Source: Prolixibacteraceae bacterium (lineage in GTDB: Bacteria; Bacteroidota; Bacteroidia; Bacteroidales; Prolixibacteraceae). From it: a stretch of DNA of 64,000 nt. Both the position numbers and the translations under genes were made by a program. Below the pieces are notes generated by a model. It searched no databases and was not told where the DNA came from. It was given only the letters and a program-made list of their open reading frames with translations. Positions 27,109 to 36,506 of this stretch are shown here, piece by piece (within the stretch, counting starts at the first letter, position 1; each line of letters starts with the position of its first letter). The stretch spans positions 1-64,000 of the forward strand of contig JAIBEZ010000015.1 of the NCBI GenBank assembly GCA_019459485.1, in the 5' to 3' direction.

Positions 27109-27591
27109 TTATTCGTTTTGAGTTATACTCGTCAGGTATTTTTGAAATACCTCGCCAGTTCCCGTATGGTAATGAATCTTCCGGCCTTGTTTTCCTCCTG
27201 TACTTGAACCGATTATGGCTATATTCATTTCGTTTACCATCTTAAACGCTAATTCAACATTCCGTTGCCCTACGTGAAATACGGAAGTCTGTTCGCCAAG
27301 TACCTGGGCTCCTCCAAATATTTTACATACCAGATCTTCCTTCATGGCACCCGACTCAAGCATCTTCTGAAACAATTGTTTGATAGCAATGTTCCCATAT
27401 TTAATTGTTTCCAGCCCATCACCATTCCAATACGGAAGCATATAATGGTTGATCCCTCCAATTTTTCTTTTCCGATCATAAAAGCACACAGCAACACAGG
27501 AGCCCAAAACAGTGGTAATCCATTGTGAATCGTTGCAAACATACATGGTTGACGGATGCAAAAAATGATGAACCGGGCCAAATCTATTCAT
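27109..27591 (-). CDS. cheD: Chemoreceptor glutamine deamidase CheD
   Basis: Deamidates receptor glutamines, and in other bacteria interacts with CheC/CheX-type phosphatases. Catalytic Cys 32 in VLGSCVAVC and His 49 in GGINHYMLP are present, as is the late KIFGGAQVLG motif. The length is 160 aa. Its ATG shares one base with the stop of the kinase-like gene upstream and it is 2 nt from cheB. Confidence 0.95.
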   Translation of the reverse strand: MNRFGPVHHFLHPSTMYVCNDSQWITTVLGSCVAVCFYDRKRKIGGINHYMLPYWNGDGLETIKYGNIAIKQLFQKMLESGAMKEDLVCKIFGGAQVLGEQTSVFHVGQRNVELAFKMVNEMNIAIIGSSTGGKQGRKIHYHTGTGEVFQKYLTSITQNE

Positions 27592-28478
27592 TAAAACCGT
27601 TCTTTATTATCAAGTAAAAAATCCTCCAGATCATCCCAATCTTCAGCATTCACACTTTCGGGTATCGCAACCATTATCCGTACACCACCCGGAGAATTCT
27701 CGGTCAGATTTATTTTCCCACCTAACAATTCGGTGTAAGCCTGAACGATAGATAAACCTAAACCGTGTCCGGTGTTTATGGAATTAATTTTCTCATCGAG
27801 TTGTTTAAAACGGTCAAAAATTATTTCCCGGTTATCAGCCTGAATTCCTTTTCCCTGATCGGTAACCTCAATGAATAGTTTTCCATTTTCAAAAATAAAT
27901 TCCAAATGAATTTCAGAATCATTCGGGCTGTATTTTATCGAGTTGCTAACCAAGTTCTTAACTATCATTTCCAGTTTCTCACGATCTGAAAGGAATACGA
28001 TATTTGTTTCAGGAACAACCTGATTGCTATAAGTTACAGCCAGTTTAATTTTCCTTTTCTCTAACTGAGAGCTGAAATAATTCAGCATATAATTACCCAG
28101 TAAATTAACACGCACTTCACCTATTTTGGGCACTTCGGTTCCTGCTTCAATAAGGGCCGCCGCAAAAATATTTTTTAACTGAAAATCAAGATGAAAAGCT
28201 TCTTCATAAATCAGTTCAGCCATCCGGTGAGCTTTTCCCATCTCATCCGTCTTTAACTGTTTTATATTCTCGGCCAAAGCGAGCACGCTGGCAAATGGAT
28301 TTACAATCTCGTTGGTTATATTACTAATAAAATGACCTTTAAGCGTTTCCGAATCATGGAGTTTCTCGTTAACCTTATATAGATTCCGGGCCAAATCTTC
28401 ATTTTCACTATTTAACTCCGCTATTTGTTTCCGGAGTAATTCAATTTCATTATCAGGCTGATTTTTATAATAATCCAT
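27591..28478 (-). CDS. Histidine-kinase-like protein lacking the phospho-acceptor His
   Basis: A soluble 295-aa protein: N-terminal coiled coil (about 10-45), a HisKA-like dimerisation helix, and a HATPase domain with intact ATP-lid motifs (VKNLVSNSIKYS, TDQGKGI, GHGLGLSIVQ). At the position of the conserved His in the H box the sequence is SNITNEIVNP, with Asn 56 (codon AAC) in place of His. The kinase may therefore be unable to autophosphorylate at the usual site and may act on another substrate or as a scaffold. It is tightly packed between cheR and cheD. Confidence 0.85.
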   Translation of the reverse strand: MDYYKNQPDNEIELLRKQIAELNSENEDLARNLYKVNEKLHDSETLKGHFISNITNEIVNPFASVLALAENIKQLKTDEMGKAHRMAELIYEEAFHLDFQLKNIFAAALIEAGTEVPKIGEVRVNLLGNYMLNYFSSQLEKRKIKLAVTYSNQVVPETNIVFLSDREKLEMIVKNLVSNSIKYSPNDSEIHLEFIFENGKLFIEVTDQGKGIQADNREIIFDRFKQLDEKINSINTGHGLGLSIVQAYTELLGGKINLTENSPGGVRIMVAIPESVNAEDWDDLEDFLLDNKERF

Positions 28479-28482
28479 AACC

Positions 28483-29337
28483 TTAAGTATTAATTTTCAC
28501 ATATACACTCGGCGCAATTGATCTGATAGGTAAATTCATATTAATCAACGACTCGGAATGACCAATAAACAAATAACCACCAATCTTTAATTTATCCAGA
28601 ATTTTCGTCAGCACTTGCTGCTGAATCTGATGTTCAAAATAAATGAGCGTATTCCGAAGAAAAATCAAATCAAATTGGGTATCCAATACATACACATTGT
28701 CCATAAGATTCAGATAGGCAGGCTTAACTCTGTCTCTCAAATTTTTAACAATTCTCACCTTTTTATCTATCAAACTTTTACTTTTCAGAAAGTACCGCTT
28801 TTTGATCTCAAGCGGAATTTCCTCAACCTGCGACATCGGATATACCGCTTGTCGGGCTGTTTTAAGCATTCTGCCTGAAATATCTGTTGCAACAATGGAA
28901 TAATCGAAGCGAAAATTTCGTGATTGCATAAATTCCTCTAAAGTTATTGCCATAGAATACGCTTCCTGTCCACTGGAACAACCAGCACTCCATAATTTCA
29001 ACTGAAAAAAAGAGTTCGTTTGCTTTTCGCAGAATATTTCCGGAAGTACGTGATCGGTAATAAACTGAAAATGCTCCTTCTCCCGAAAAAAATCAGTTTT
29101 ATTCGTTGAAATGTAATCAGCCAGAATCGATATTTCCACAGAATCATGCTCGGTGGTAAACAATCGCCTGGCATACTCGTCAAACGATTTGATATCCAAC
29201 TCCCGCAATCGCCGCTGAAGCCGCGCCTGAAACATGATTTTCTTTTCGGCAGACATTTTTATGCCATACTTTTCGGTAATCATTCTGCCCAGCTTCAGGA
29301 AAAGTTCGTCAGATATTTGTATAAGTTCCGATTTCAA
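28483..29337 (-). CDS. cheR: Chemoreceptor methyltransferase CheR
   Basis: SAM-dependent glutamate methyltransferase of chemoreceptors. The N-terminal helical domain (about 1-80, with RLQRRLRELDI) and the catalytic domain with KTDFFREKEHF, LWSAGCSSGQEAYS and LIFLRNTLIYF match the family. The 284-aa length is normal. It has a neighbouring MCP ending in a possible CheR-docking pentapeptide. Confidence 0.95.
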   Translation of the reverse strand: MKSELIQISDELFLKLGRMITEKYGIKMSAEKKIMFQARLQRRLRELDIKSFDEYARRLFTTEHDSVEISILADYISTNKTDFFREKEHFQFITDHVLPEIFCEKQTNSFFQLKLWSAGCSSGQEAYSMAITLEEFMQSRNFRFDYSIVATDISGRMLKTARQAVYPMSQVEEIPLEIKKRYFLKSKSLIDKKVRIVKNLRDRVKPAYLNLMDNVYVLDTQFDLIFLRNTLIYFEHQIQQQVLTKILDKLKIGGYLFIGHSESLINMNLPIRSIAPSVYVKINT

Positions 29338-29358
29338 GAAAAATAAATTTTAAGCATA

Positions 29359-31374
29359 TTAAAACCGTTCAAAATCATCGTCTGAACTATCCGGAATATC
29401 CAAATCGATCACAACTCCACTTTTAGTTTCCTGTTGAGTCAGCTCAACAGGAGGTTCGGGATTTGTGTATTGACTTTCTACAGAACCAATACCTGCTGCA
29501 TTTTTATCCGTTTTAAAAAACGCGATAATGCCCTGCAACTTTTTGGCATGTGTCGATAATTCAGAGGCATTGGTCGATAACTCTTCAGCCGTAGCGGCAT
29601 TTTGCTGAGTAACCATATTCAATTGCTGAATAGCTTGATTAATTTGGTCGGCTCCGGCGCTTTGCTCGTAGTTTGCCGAAGATATCTCCTGAATCAAATG
29701 CGATGTTTTCTGAATGTCAGGCACAATTTCCTTCATAAGTTTTCCGGCCTCTTCTGCATTAAAGACACTCGATTTGGTCAACTGATCGATTTCTGATGCT
29801 GCCAGTTTGCTTCGGTCTGCCAGTTTTCCAACTTCGGCGGCAACCACACCAAAACCCCGCCCGTGTTCTCCTGCCCTTGCCGCTTCAACCGCGGCATTTA
29901 GTGCCAGGATGTTGGTTTGAAAAGCGATGTCGCCAATGATCGAAATCTTGTTCGCAATTTCGCGCATGGCATCCACTGTCTGAATAACTTTATCGCTTCC
30001 CTGACAAATATCGTTTTCTGCCTTTACTGCAATTTTTTCGGTTTGCTTCGCATTTTCATTGTTCTGCTGAATATTTGCAGCCATTTCTTCAATAGCAGCC
30101 GAAACTTCTTCGGCAGATGCAGCCTGTGTTGACGCTCCATGAGATACCAACTGCGATGAAGAACTCAGCTCAAGGCTTGCTACAGCCAAATTTTCTGCTG
30201 TTTCTGAAATGTATGCAATAATCTCCCGAATACGATTATTCATAAGCTGAAGATTATGAGCCAAGATTCCGATTTCGTCCTTTTGTACAATATCCAACTC
30301 GGCAGTTAAATCACCCTTCGCCAGTTTTTGGGCAAATTCGATACCTTTCATCATTGGGTCTGTAATTTTTCTCGACATATAAACGGCAGTCCAGGTAGCT
30401 ACAACCAATGAAATCAACACCAATAAAATCTTAATGAAAATGGAAGCCATAATTGACTGGTCAAATCCGCGGGCAATCTCAGAAGTATAGTTTATCGACG
30501 AATTTCTCAAATTGGTGAAATTCTGCACCAGTTTCTCAGAAATGGCTGTATCGGTTTGTTTATACTCCTGAAGTTTCCCCAACTTGTCAGAGAGTTCGAT
30601 TAAAGCAGCTTTGTAATCGAGTGAAGCTTTTTCGATCTGGTTGATTAAGTCGATATCGGCTTTCATCCTTAGTGTTGATTTCAGGAAAGCAATATGCTCA
30701 TTAATTACATCAAAACCTTTAATGGATTTGTTTAGCGCTGTATTTTCGCGGGTGGATAAGGCCTGAAATGCTACATTTTGAACAGCATGTGCCGTATCGA
30801 TTATGGTTGTTATGCTGCCGATTTTTCGGAGGCGCAAATCAGCAGCCAGTCCATAGGAAATTTCGCGTCGCAACGATTGGCTTTGAGTTCGTTGAAGTGT
30901 CCGGCAGCTATTGGCAAAAATAGCCGAATTTTGAGTAATCCGGTCTTTCAACACATTAACGTCCTGAATCGTCTTAAACGCCAGCATGATCATTTGTTCA
31001 TACTGCGGAATCTGAATCCGTGCTTCACTCAGATTCTGCTCCAGCTCAGTCAGGTTGGGTGACCGTTCAAGCAAAAGTTCGCCATCGGTTAATGCCTGCT
31101 TAAGCGAATCAAGTTCAATTCGGGCCGATTTATAATAGTTCGATTTTCCGGTTAAATAATAACCTTCCGTGTAAAATGCGACCTCATGAGTACGGAGACT
31201 TAATTTAGACGCAAGCTCCAGTTGCGGAAGAAATTCTTTGGAAAACGATTTCATATCCCTTTTAAACAAAAGCAGGGTAACAATAGTGCTGGCAGCCAGA
31301 ATAAAACCTAACACTATTAAAATACCAAAGGCCCCAAGTAGTTTTGTCCGTATTTTTAAATCAGCAAATCTCAT
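29359..31374 (-). CDS. Methyl-accepting chemotaxis protein
   Basis: Chemoreceptor with one membrane segment at about 10-32, a periplasmic all-helical sensor (about 35-305, four-helix-bundle type), a second segment at about 308-330, a HAMP domain (about 330-385) and a signalling domain with the hairpin tip around [30 protein letters not shown]. The C-terminal tail is acidic and ends DFERF, which fits the aromatic-x-x-aromatic pattern of CheR/CheB docking peptides. It is the only receptor gene in the operon. The ligand is unknown. Confidence 0.94.
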   Translation of the reverse strand: MRFADLKIRTKLLGAFGILIVLGFILAASTIVTLLLFKRDMKSFSKEFLPQLELASKLSLRTHEVAFYTEGYYLTGKSNYYKSARIELDSLKQALTDGELLLERSPNLTELEQNLSEARIQIPQYEQMIMLAFKTIQDVNVLKDRITQNSAIFANSCRTLQRTQSQSLRREISYGLAADLRLRKIGSITTIIDTAHAVQNVAFQALSTRENTALNKSIKGFDVINEHIAFLKSTLRMKADIDLINQIEKASLDYKAALIELSDKLGKLQEYKQTDTAISEKLVQNFTNLRNSSINYTSEIARGFDQSIMASIFIKILLVLISLVVATWTAVYMSRKITDPMMKGIEFAQKLAKGDLTAELDIVQKDEIGILAHNLQLMNNRIREIIAYISETAENLAVASLELSSSSQLVSHGASTQAASAEEVSAAIEEMAANIQQNNENAKQTEKIAVKAENDICQGSDKVIQTVDAMREIANKISIIGDIAFQTNILALNAAVEAARAGEHGRGFGVVAAEVGKLADRSKLAASEIDQLTKSSVFNAEEAGKLMKEIVPDIQKTSHLIQEISSANYEQSAGADQINQAIQQLNMVTQQNAATAEELSTNASELSTHAKKLQGIIAFFKTDKNAAGIGSVESQYTNPEPPVELTQQETKSGVVIDLDIPDSSDDDFERF

Positions 31375-31392
31375 AGTCAGAATTTTATTCGT

Positions 31393-31875
31393 TTAATCTA
31401 CGGTGTTTATAATACTTATTTCTTCTTCAGAGAAAATCTTTTCCAGATTTAAAATGATCAGAAACTCATCATTCACATTCGAAATCCCATAAATAAATTC
31501 ATTGTTAAAACCCTTGCCAACTGAAGGCGGGGATTTTATTTGATCCCGGTCAAGAACAACAACTTTCTCAACCGAATCGACAATAATACCTGAGCTTAAC
31601 ACCTGTCCGTCCAATTCAAAAACAAGTATCAGGATACAAGTATTCCGGGTATTTTCCACTTCCTGAAACCCAAATTTTAAACGGCCGTCGAAAACCGGCA
31701 ATACTTCTCCAAAATGGTTAATAATACCTTTAAAATACCGAGGAGAATTGGGTACCCTGGTTACACTAACTAAACCCAGTATTTTAGTAACATGGCCTAT
31801 ATTTACCCCGAAATACTCCGAGCCCAGCCTGAAGGTAAGATACGAATCCAGTCCATGAATGATTTCAGCAGCCAT
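31393..31875 (-). CDS. cheW: Chemotaxis adaptor CheW
   Basis: Single CheW domain (160 aa) that couples the receptor to CheA. The YLTFRLGSEYFGVNI start, the VTRVPNSPRYFKGIINHFGEVLPVFDGR core and the VVLDRD segment are typical. It lies between cheA (4 nt) and the MCP gene (18 nt). Confidence 0.93.
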   Translation of the reverse strand: MAAEIIHGLDSYLTFRLGSEYFGVNIGHVTKILGLVSVTRVPNSPRYFKGIINHFGEVLPVFDGRLKFGFQEVENTRNTCILILVFELDGQVLSSGIIVDSVEKVVVLDRDQIKSPPSVGKGFNNEFIYGISNVNDEFLIILNLEKIFSEEEISIINTVD

Positions 31876-31879
31876 TTTA

Positions 31880-33943
31880 TTACGAGTATTTTTTTATGAT
31901 TTTATTTGTGTCAACAACCAATGCCAATTGTCCTGTTCCCAAAATACTGGCCCCCGAAAATATATCGTGGCCTTTCAGTAATTTTCCCAAGGGTTTAATA
32001 ACCGCCTGGTATTCCCGGATTACTTCATCAACAACTAATCCAAAAAGCTGATTATCAAATCCTACCACAACTACATACTGTTCTTCGGGTAAGCTGTTCT
32101 GGCCAAAAAATTCTTCGTGCATATTCAAATAAGGAAACTGTATTCCCTCAATTTCAACGACTTGCCTGAAATCATTTTTCAACGAACTACGGCTGATTGT
32201 ATAAATCTTTTTTATAACTGCCGAAGCTATAACAAAAGAACTATCCATAACCGACACCAGTAACCCATCGATAATGGATAAAGATAAGGGCAATTGTATC
32301 GAAAATCGGGTGTAACGATCTTTTTCAGTATAAATTTCAATTGAACCACGCATTTCCTGAATTCTCTTCCGCGCCACATCCATACCAATTCCTCTGCCCG
32401 ACACATCAGTAACCACTTCGGATGTTGAAAAGCCCGGCTCCAGAATTAACAAGGCAGTTTCTTCGCTGGTCAATCGGGCTTGCCCGGTAATGATTCCTTT
32501 TTCTATCGCTTTTTGTCTAATTTTTTCAATATCAAGGCCTGCTCCGTCATCTTCAATATCAATACGAACAGAACTACCAACGGTATAAGCTTTTATCGAT
32601 ATTGTACCAACAAGCTCCTTCTTTTTTTCTTGTCGTATTTTACTGCTTTCAATACCATGATCGAGCGAATTTCGAATAATATGCAGCATCGGCTCAGTTA
32701 GTTTCTCGATGATGTTTTTATCCAGTTCCGTTTCCATCCCTTCGGTTACCAAAACAACCTCCTTGCCTAATGATTTCGATAAATCGTGTACCAATCGCTT
32801 AAAACGTGTACCAATACTTTGTAATGGTATCAAACTCATATCAAAAGCATTGTCGCGAAGCTGGCGGCCTAATTTCCCGAATGTTTCTGAAATAGCATCC
32901 AGTTCGGGTACTTTGAGCGTAGAAGAAATTTGTTCCAAACGCGACTGGGCGGTTATCAACTCACTGACCAAATTCATATATTGGTCAATCTTAACCGAAT
33001 CAACCCGAATTGAATCGACAGTTGCAGGAGCAAAAACAGCGTTTTTCGCTATCTCCCCCGCCGACTTTGTTGAAATGTTATCCTCTTCAGACACCTCCGG
33101 AAGAGATGCCCCCGGCTCGGTTAATGCTTTAAAAATTTCGAGTTCAGCCGGTTCCCATTTTTCCTGATTTTGCTGAGCATTGAGAAAATCGGCCAAAACA
33201 CGCTCGTTACGAACGGAGTTACCTGAAGAAACTTTGACGATCTCAATTTGCGCCTGATCGGCTACAAAAATAAAAACGTCCTGAAGGGTTTCCATTTGCT
33301 CCGATGTAGCGATAAACAGGTTCCAGGAAACATAGCAAAGAGAAGGATTTATCTCGCCCAGCTTTGGCAAACGATCCAGCAAAACCTGTACGTTGCATTC
33401 TCCCAGGGCATTCAGCTCATCAATCAGGTAAAGCGGGTTTGTTCCGTTATTAAATATTTTTTCGTCAGGAATAAACGAAATATACCAGGTTGTCTGGGCG
33501 GTTGCAGGTACTGGCGATGGCGATGAAGTTGTTGGTCGGTCTTCGGTTTCTGTGCTTATTTCTGATGCGGTGAACCTGGCAATCTGAAGCAACGTATCCG
33601 CCTTCATTTTTTTTGCCTGCAAAAGATGTTCTTTCTTTGGTTTTTGTATCATCAGGTTAAGCAAACCATCAAGAGAATTTAAGGTAAAGCTGATGACCTC
33701 AGAATCAATCTTATGCCTTTTCGATTTAAAAATCTCGAATAATGATTCCAAATCGTGGGTAACATCGCTTAAAAGATCGAATCCGAACATGCCACCGCTC
33801 CCTTTCATGGTATGCATGATACGAAATATTTCTCCAATTACCTGTTCATTTTCAGGATCTTGTTCCAGAAGAAGTAATCCGGATTCTAACCGTTCGCAGT
33901 ACTCACGGACTTCACCTTTAAATTTCCCGACAAATGAATTCAT
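31880..33943 (-). CDS. cheA: Chemotaxis histidine kinase CheA
   Basis: Core kinase of the array. The Hpt domain carries His 44 in IMHTMKGSGGMFG. A linker region holds a possible response-regulator-binding domain (about 150-245). The dimerisation domain is followed by the HATPase with HIIRNSLDHGIES, DDGAGLD and DVSGRGIGMDV, and then a CheW-like regulatory domain (about 550-687). At 687 aa the architecture P1 to P5 appears complete. Its ATG shares one base with the CheY stop (TGATG). Confidence 0.96.
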   Translation of the reverse strand: MNSFVGKFKGEVREYCERLESGLLLLEQDPENEQVIGEIFRIMHTMKGSGGMFGFDLLSDVTHDLESLFEIFKSKRHKIDSEVISFTLNSLDGLLNLMIQKPKKEHLLQAKKMKADTLLQIARFTASEISTETEDRPTTSSPSPVPATAQTTWYISFIPDEKIFNNGTNPLYLIDELNALGECNVQVLLDRLPKLGEINPSLCYVSWNLFIATSEQMETLQDVFIFVADQAQIEIVKVSSGNSVRNERVLADFLNAQQNQEKWEPAELEIFKALTEPGASLPEVSEEDNISTKSAGEIAKNAVFAPATVDSIRVDSVKIDQYMNLVSELITAQSRLEQISSTLKVPELDAISETFGKLGRQLRDNAFDMSLIPLQSIGTRFKRLVHDLSKSLGKEVVLVTEGMETELDKNIIEKLTEPMLHIIRNSLDHGIESSKIRQEKKKELVGTISIKAYTVGSSVRIDIEDDGAGLDIEKIRQKAIEKGIITGQARLTSEETALLILEPGFSTSEVVTDVSGRGIGMDVARKRIQEMRGSIEIYTEKDRYTRFSIQLPLSLSIIDGLLVSVMDSSFVIASAVIKKIYTISRSSLKNDFRQVVEIEGIQFPYLNMHEEFFGQNSLPEEQYVVVVGFDNQLFGLVVDEVIREYQAVIKPLGKLLKGHDIFSGASILGTGQLALVVDTNKIIKKYS

Positions 33944-34308
33944 CAGCGAATTACTTTGTGTAATGTTTGTAAAAGTTTTTGTGTATTGAATGGTTTCATA
34001 AGCCAGCCTGTTGCACCTGACTCCCGAGCCTCTTTAACCATATCTATTTGATTTTCAGTAGTTAAAACTAAAATAGGAATAAATTTATAACTATCCATAC
34101 TTCTTACCTTTAAAATCAGTTCCAAGCCATTTAAATTGGGCATATGGTAATCTGTAAGCAATAAATCAATAGTCCTTCCGTCAAAATATTGCAATGCATC
34201 CATCCCATCCTGGGCCACAAGAACCTCATAGCCTTCATTCCTCAGACTAAAAGCCAATACTTCACGTATGCTTTCAGAATCGTCAACAACTAAAATTTGT
34301 TTCGACAT
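33943..34308 (-). CDS. cheY: CheY-like response regulator
   Basis: Stand-alone receiver of 121 aa with VVDDSES, phospho-acceptor Asp 53 in LLTDYHMPNLNG, a Thr in VLTTENQ and Lys in WLMKPFN. It lies directly before cheA, so it is the likely CheA substrate. No flagellar motor genes are present in the window, so its output (gliding, pili or a non-motility response) is unknown. Confidence 0.9.
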   Translation of the reverse strand: MSKQILVVDDSESIREVLAFSLRNEGYEVLVAQDGMDALQYFDGRTIDLLLTDYHMPNLNGLELILKVRSMDSYKFIPILVLTTENQIDMVKEARESGATGWLMKPFNTQKLLQTLHKVIR

Positions 34309-34309
34309 A

Positions 34310-34633
34310 TCAATTGTTCAATTCTATTTCGTTACCCAATCCTACATTTTCCAACAGTGTTTTTTGATCGTCATTCAAATTCCAGAAAACCTGGTAATGC
34401 ACCTTTAGTTCATCCATTCGCTGGATAAAAGCCACGAATAATTGAATAAAAGTAAGATCAAAATCAACCACATTTTCAATTGTAATTGTTACTGATTTCC
34501 CTAATCGTTCCGCCACCCCAACAAACTCTTTATGAATATATTGCGAATTATCAATAATTAGTTTACCACTGATCGACAAACCAACAGCAAGACGATTTTC
34601 ATCAGCTTTTACCTGAAACTTTATACCATCCAT
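34310..34633 (-). CDS. STAS-domain-like protein at head of chemosensory operon
   Basis: A 107-aa protein with the alternating pattern of a STAS/anti-anti-sigma domain (LSISGKLIIDNSQYIHKEF, SVTITIENVVDFDLTFIQLF). The usual phosphorylatable Ser in the DxSG motif is not evident; the sequence there reads DFDLTFIQ. It is the first gene of the operon, 1 nt before cheY. Similar small STAS genes accompany chemosensory clusters elsewhere; the role here is unknown. Confidence 0.65.
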   Translation of the reverse strand: MDGIKFQVKADENRLAVGLSISGKLIIDNSQYIHKEFVGVAERLGKSVTITIENVVDFDLTFIQLFVAFIQRMDELKVHYQVFWNLNDDQKTLLENVGLGNEIELNN

Positions 34634-34769
34634 TTTTGCTTTTTGAAAAAATTAAAGATAATCGAATTTCTGATACCAATTCGCAAATAATAAAAATGAA
34701 AAGCTTGAATATTCTGATTTTTTATCATGTTTTAAGAATTTTTAAAACTCCATTTCCGACAATCGTAAT

Positions 34770-34777
34770 TATTTTTG
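34770..34777 (+). promoter_or_regulatory. -7 element for the gene at 34801
   Basis: TATTTTTG matches TAnnTTTG and lies 23 nt before ATG 34801. It supports that start against an upstream in-frame ATG at 34636. Confidence 0.6.
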
Positions 34778-34800
34778 AGCAAATCTTAAATTCTACAGCT

Positions 34801-35400
34801 ATGAAACAACATTCAATACTTATTACACTGTTAATGTGCATTATAGCTACAACTCATGCACAGCAGACCGATCGAAAATCCAAAACCCCAAAAGAAGACA
34901 TTAAGGTTAACCGCGAGTATGACGAAAATGGCAATCTGATCCGATTTGATTCGCTTTACACCTATAGCTGGTCAGGTGATACAACATTACTGAAATCATT
35001 TTCCCCAGCCGATTTTCCAGATCCGTTTAGTTTCTTTTCCGACAGCACTTTTCGGGGTAATTCCTTTTTCGATGGATTCGACCAATTGTTCTCAACTCCG
35101 TTCAGTACCAAAAGAGATTCCCTTTTGCTCCAAAAATTTGGCATGCTCCAACCCTTTAACAACTTCGGATTAAATAACGATTCCGTGATTTCGAACAGGA
35201 ATAATTTTGAACTGTTCTTCGATGAACTTCAATCCGAAAAGAAAGATAGCATTTCATCTAAAACGCCTGGTAACAACCCAAATTCCAAACAACCCAAATC
35301 GGTTGACGATATGATAAAAATGCTTCAGCAACACATGCAGGAAATGGAAGAACAACAGCGAAAATTCTTTAAAGAGCAACCCAAATGGGAGGAATTCTAG
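34801..35400 (+). CDS. Secreted protein of unknown function
   Basis: A 199-aa protein with a clear signal peptide (MKQHSILITLLM to THAQ). The mature part is rich in Phe, Asp and Ser (FPDPFSFFSDSTFRG) and ends with a Gln/Glu/Met-rich helix (QQHMQEMEEQQRKFF). I recognise no domain. A longer in-frame reading from 34636 would put 55 unlikely residues before the signal and starts upstream of the promoter, so it is rejected. It is divergent from the chemosensory operon. Confidence 0.7.
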   Translation: MKQHSILITLLMCIIATTHAQQTDRKSKTPKEDIKVNREYDENGNLIRFDSLYTYSWSGDTTLLKSFSPADFPDPFSFFSDSTFRGNSFFDGFDQLFSTPFSTKRDSLLLQKFGMLQPFNNFGLNNDSVISNRNNFELFFDELQSEKKDSISSKTPGNNPNSKQPKSVDDMIKMLQQHMQEMEEQQRKFFKEQPKWEEF

Positions 35401-35510
35401 CTGCCAATTTTGTTAATATTTCTAAATCAAATCGTTGAATAGATTCGACCAATAAAAATTACCATACCTTTAGAAAACATTTTTTCAATTATTTGCGTTT
35501 AAATAACTGA

Positions 35511-35930
35511 ATGAAAAAACTGTTTTCCATATCATTGGCGTTTCTCATGCTGCTTTCGGGCATGCAACTCACCATTTCCAGGCATTACTGCGGTGGCGAA
35601 TTGGCTGATTCCCAAGTTTCAGTTTGGGGGCACGTTGCTTCGTGTGAAATGGAAACTGAAACTGATAATTGTACTCCTGCCAATACTATCGAAGAATCAG
35701 ATTGCTGTAAAAACAAGGTCTCCATTTATGCGATAGATCACAACTATTCGCCTTCTTTTACCGAATTCAAAGCATTCTCGCAAACAGTTTTGCAGGTGTT
35801 TGCAATTCCTGAAAACATTACACTTCATTCATCAACTCCTGCAAGCCAGCTTTATACAGATATTTATCCGCCGGGATTCTTGCCAACCAGCACTGTAAGC
35901 TTGCCCAAAATCTGCGTTTTCCGTATTTGA
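35511..35930 (+). CDS. HYC_CC_PP-family secreted protein
   Basis: A 139-aa exported protein with the three signature motifs of the HYC_CC_PP family: RHYCGG after the signal peptide, DCCKN in the middle and YPPG near the end. Such proteins occur in Bacteroidota beside heavy-metal efflux genes, as here. The Cys/His residues suggest metal binding in the periplasm; this is inference. It is the first gene of the metal locus. Confidence 0.85.
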   Translation: MKKLFSISLAFLMLLSGMQLTISRHYCGGELADSQVSVWGHVASCEMETETDNCTPANTIEESDCCKNKVSIYAIDHNYSPSFTEFKAFSQTVLQVFAIPENITLHSSTPASQLYTDIYPPGFLPTSTVSLPKICVFRI

Positions 35931-36044
35931 TTTTTTGTATTGAAATTCAGGTAGAAAACATTTCACCTGACAATCTTTTATCGTGTCTTGATACTTGTAT
36001 CCTGATACTATTATTAAATACATTAACATCAAATACCTAATAGC

Positions 36045-36398
36045 ATGAAAACTGTAAAAATTAGTATAGTAGCCTTGCTGACAATTGTTTTGGGCGCAAA
36101 CTCTTATGCCCAAACGCACAATCATTCCCAAACAACTTCTACAAAAACTGAAACATTGAAAGTTTCAGGAAACTGCGACATGTGCAAAACGCGCATCGAA
36201 AAGGCCGCAAAGCTTGATGGAATAAACAAAGCCGAATGGAGTACCAAAACAAAAACACTTTCGGTAACCTACGATCCGGCCAAAACAAACATGGAACAAG
36301 TTGGTAAAAAAGTAGCCGCCGCAGGCCACGACAACGAAAAGGCAAAAGCAACCGACATAGTTTACGACAAACTGCCAGGCTGCTGCCAATACCGGTAA
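36045..36398 (+). CDS. Periplasmic HMA-domain protein with CC-x-Y tail
   Basis: A 117-aa protein with signal peptide (to about residue 23), a short His-containing stretch (THNHSQ) and a heavy-metal-associated domain whose metal loop is GNCDMCKTRIEKAA. The domain is followed by an extra tail AAAGHDNEKAKATDIVYDKL and ends GCCQYR. The same HMA plus CC-x-Y tail occurs at the end of the CusB-like protein and in the gene at 43798. It is probably a periplasmic Cu(I)/Ag(I) carrier for the adjacent efflux pump. Confidence 0.87.
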   Translation: MKTVKISIVALLTIVLGANSYAQTHNHSQTTSTKTETLKVSGNCDMCKTRIEKAAKLDGINKAEWSTKTKTLSVTYDPAKTNMEQVGKKVAAAGHDNEKAKATDIVYDKLPGCCQYR

Positions 36399-36417
36399 TT
36401 CAATTCAACAATTATTC

Positions 36418-36475
36418 GATTCGACAATTTGATAATGGAAGAATCAAAACTTCTGTTTTTTTTCATTGTCGAATC
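36418..36475 (+). repeat. Inverted repeat in the gap before the CusA-like gene
   Basis: GATTCGACAAT (36418-36428) and ATTGTCGAATC (36465-36475) are exact complements separated by 36 nt that include a run of eight Ts. It resembles the dispersed palindromic intergenic repeats seen elsewhere in this window. An in-frame ATG at 36432 lies within it and is not a credible start for the pump gene. Confidence 0.65.
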
Positions 36476-36506
36476 ATCGAATTCTCACATTTTCAAATTA
36501 CTCAAC

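Noticed and set aside
34636-34800. Extended start of the secreted protein gene
   Set aside because: The frame is open, but a consensus -7 element lies inside it and the natural signal peptide begins at 34801.
36429-36506. Longer N-terminus for the CusA-like pump
   Set aside because: The extra 26 codons fall inside an inverted repeat and add no normal feature; MFNRLVKYFLENR is the standard family start.
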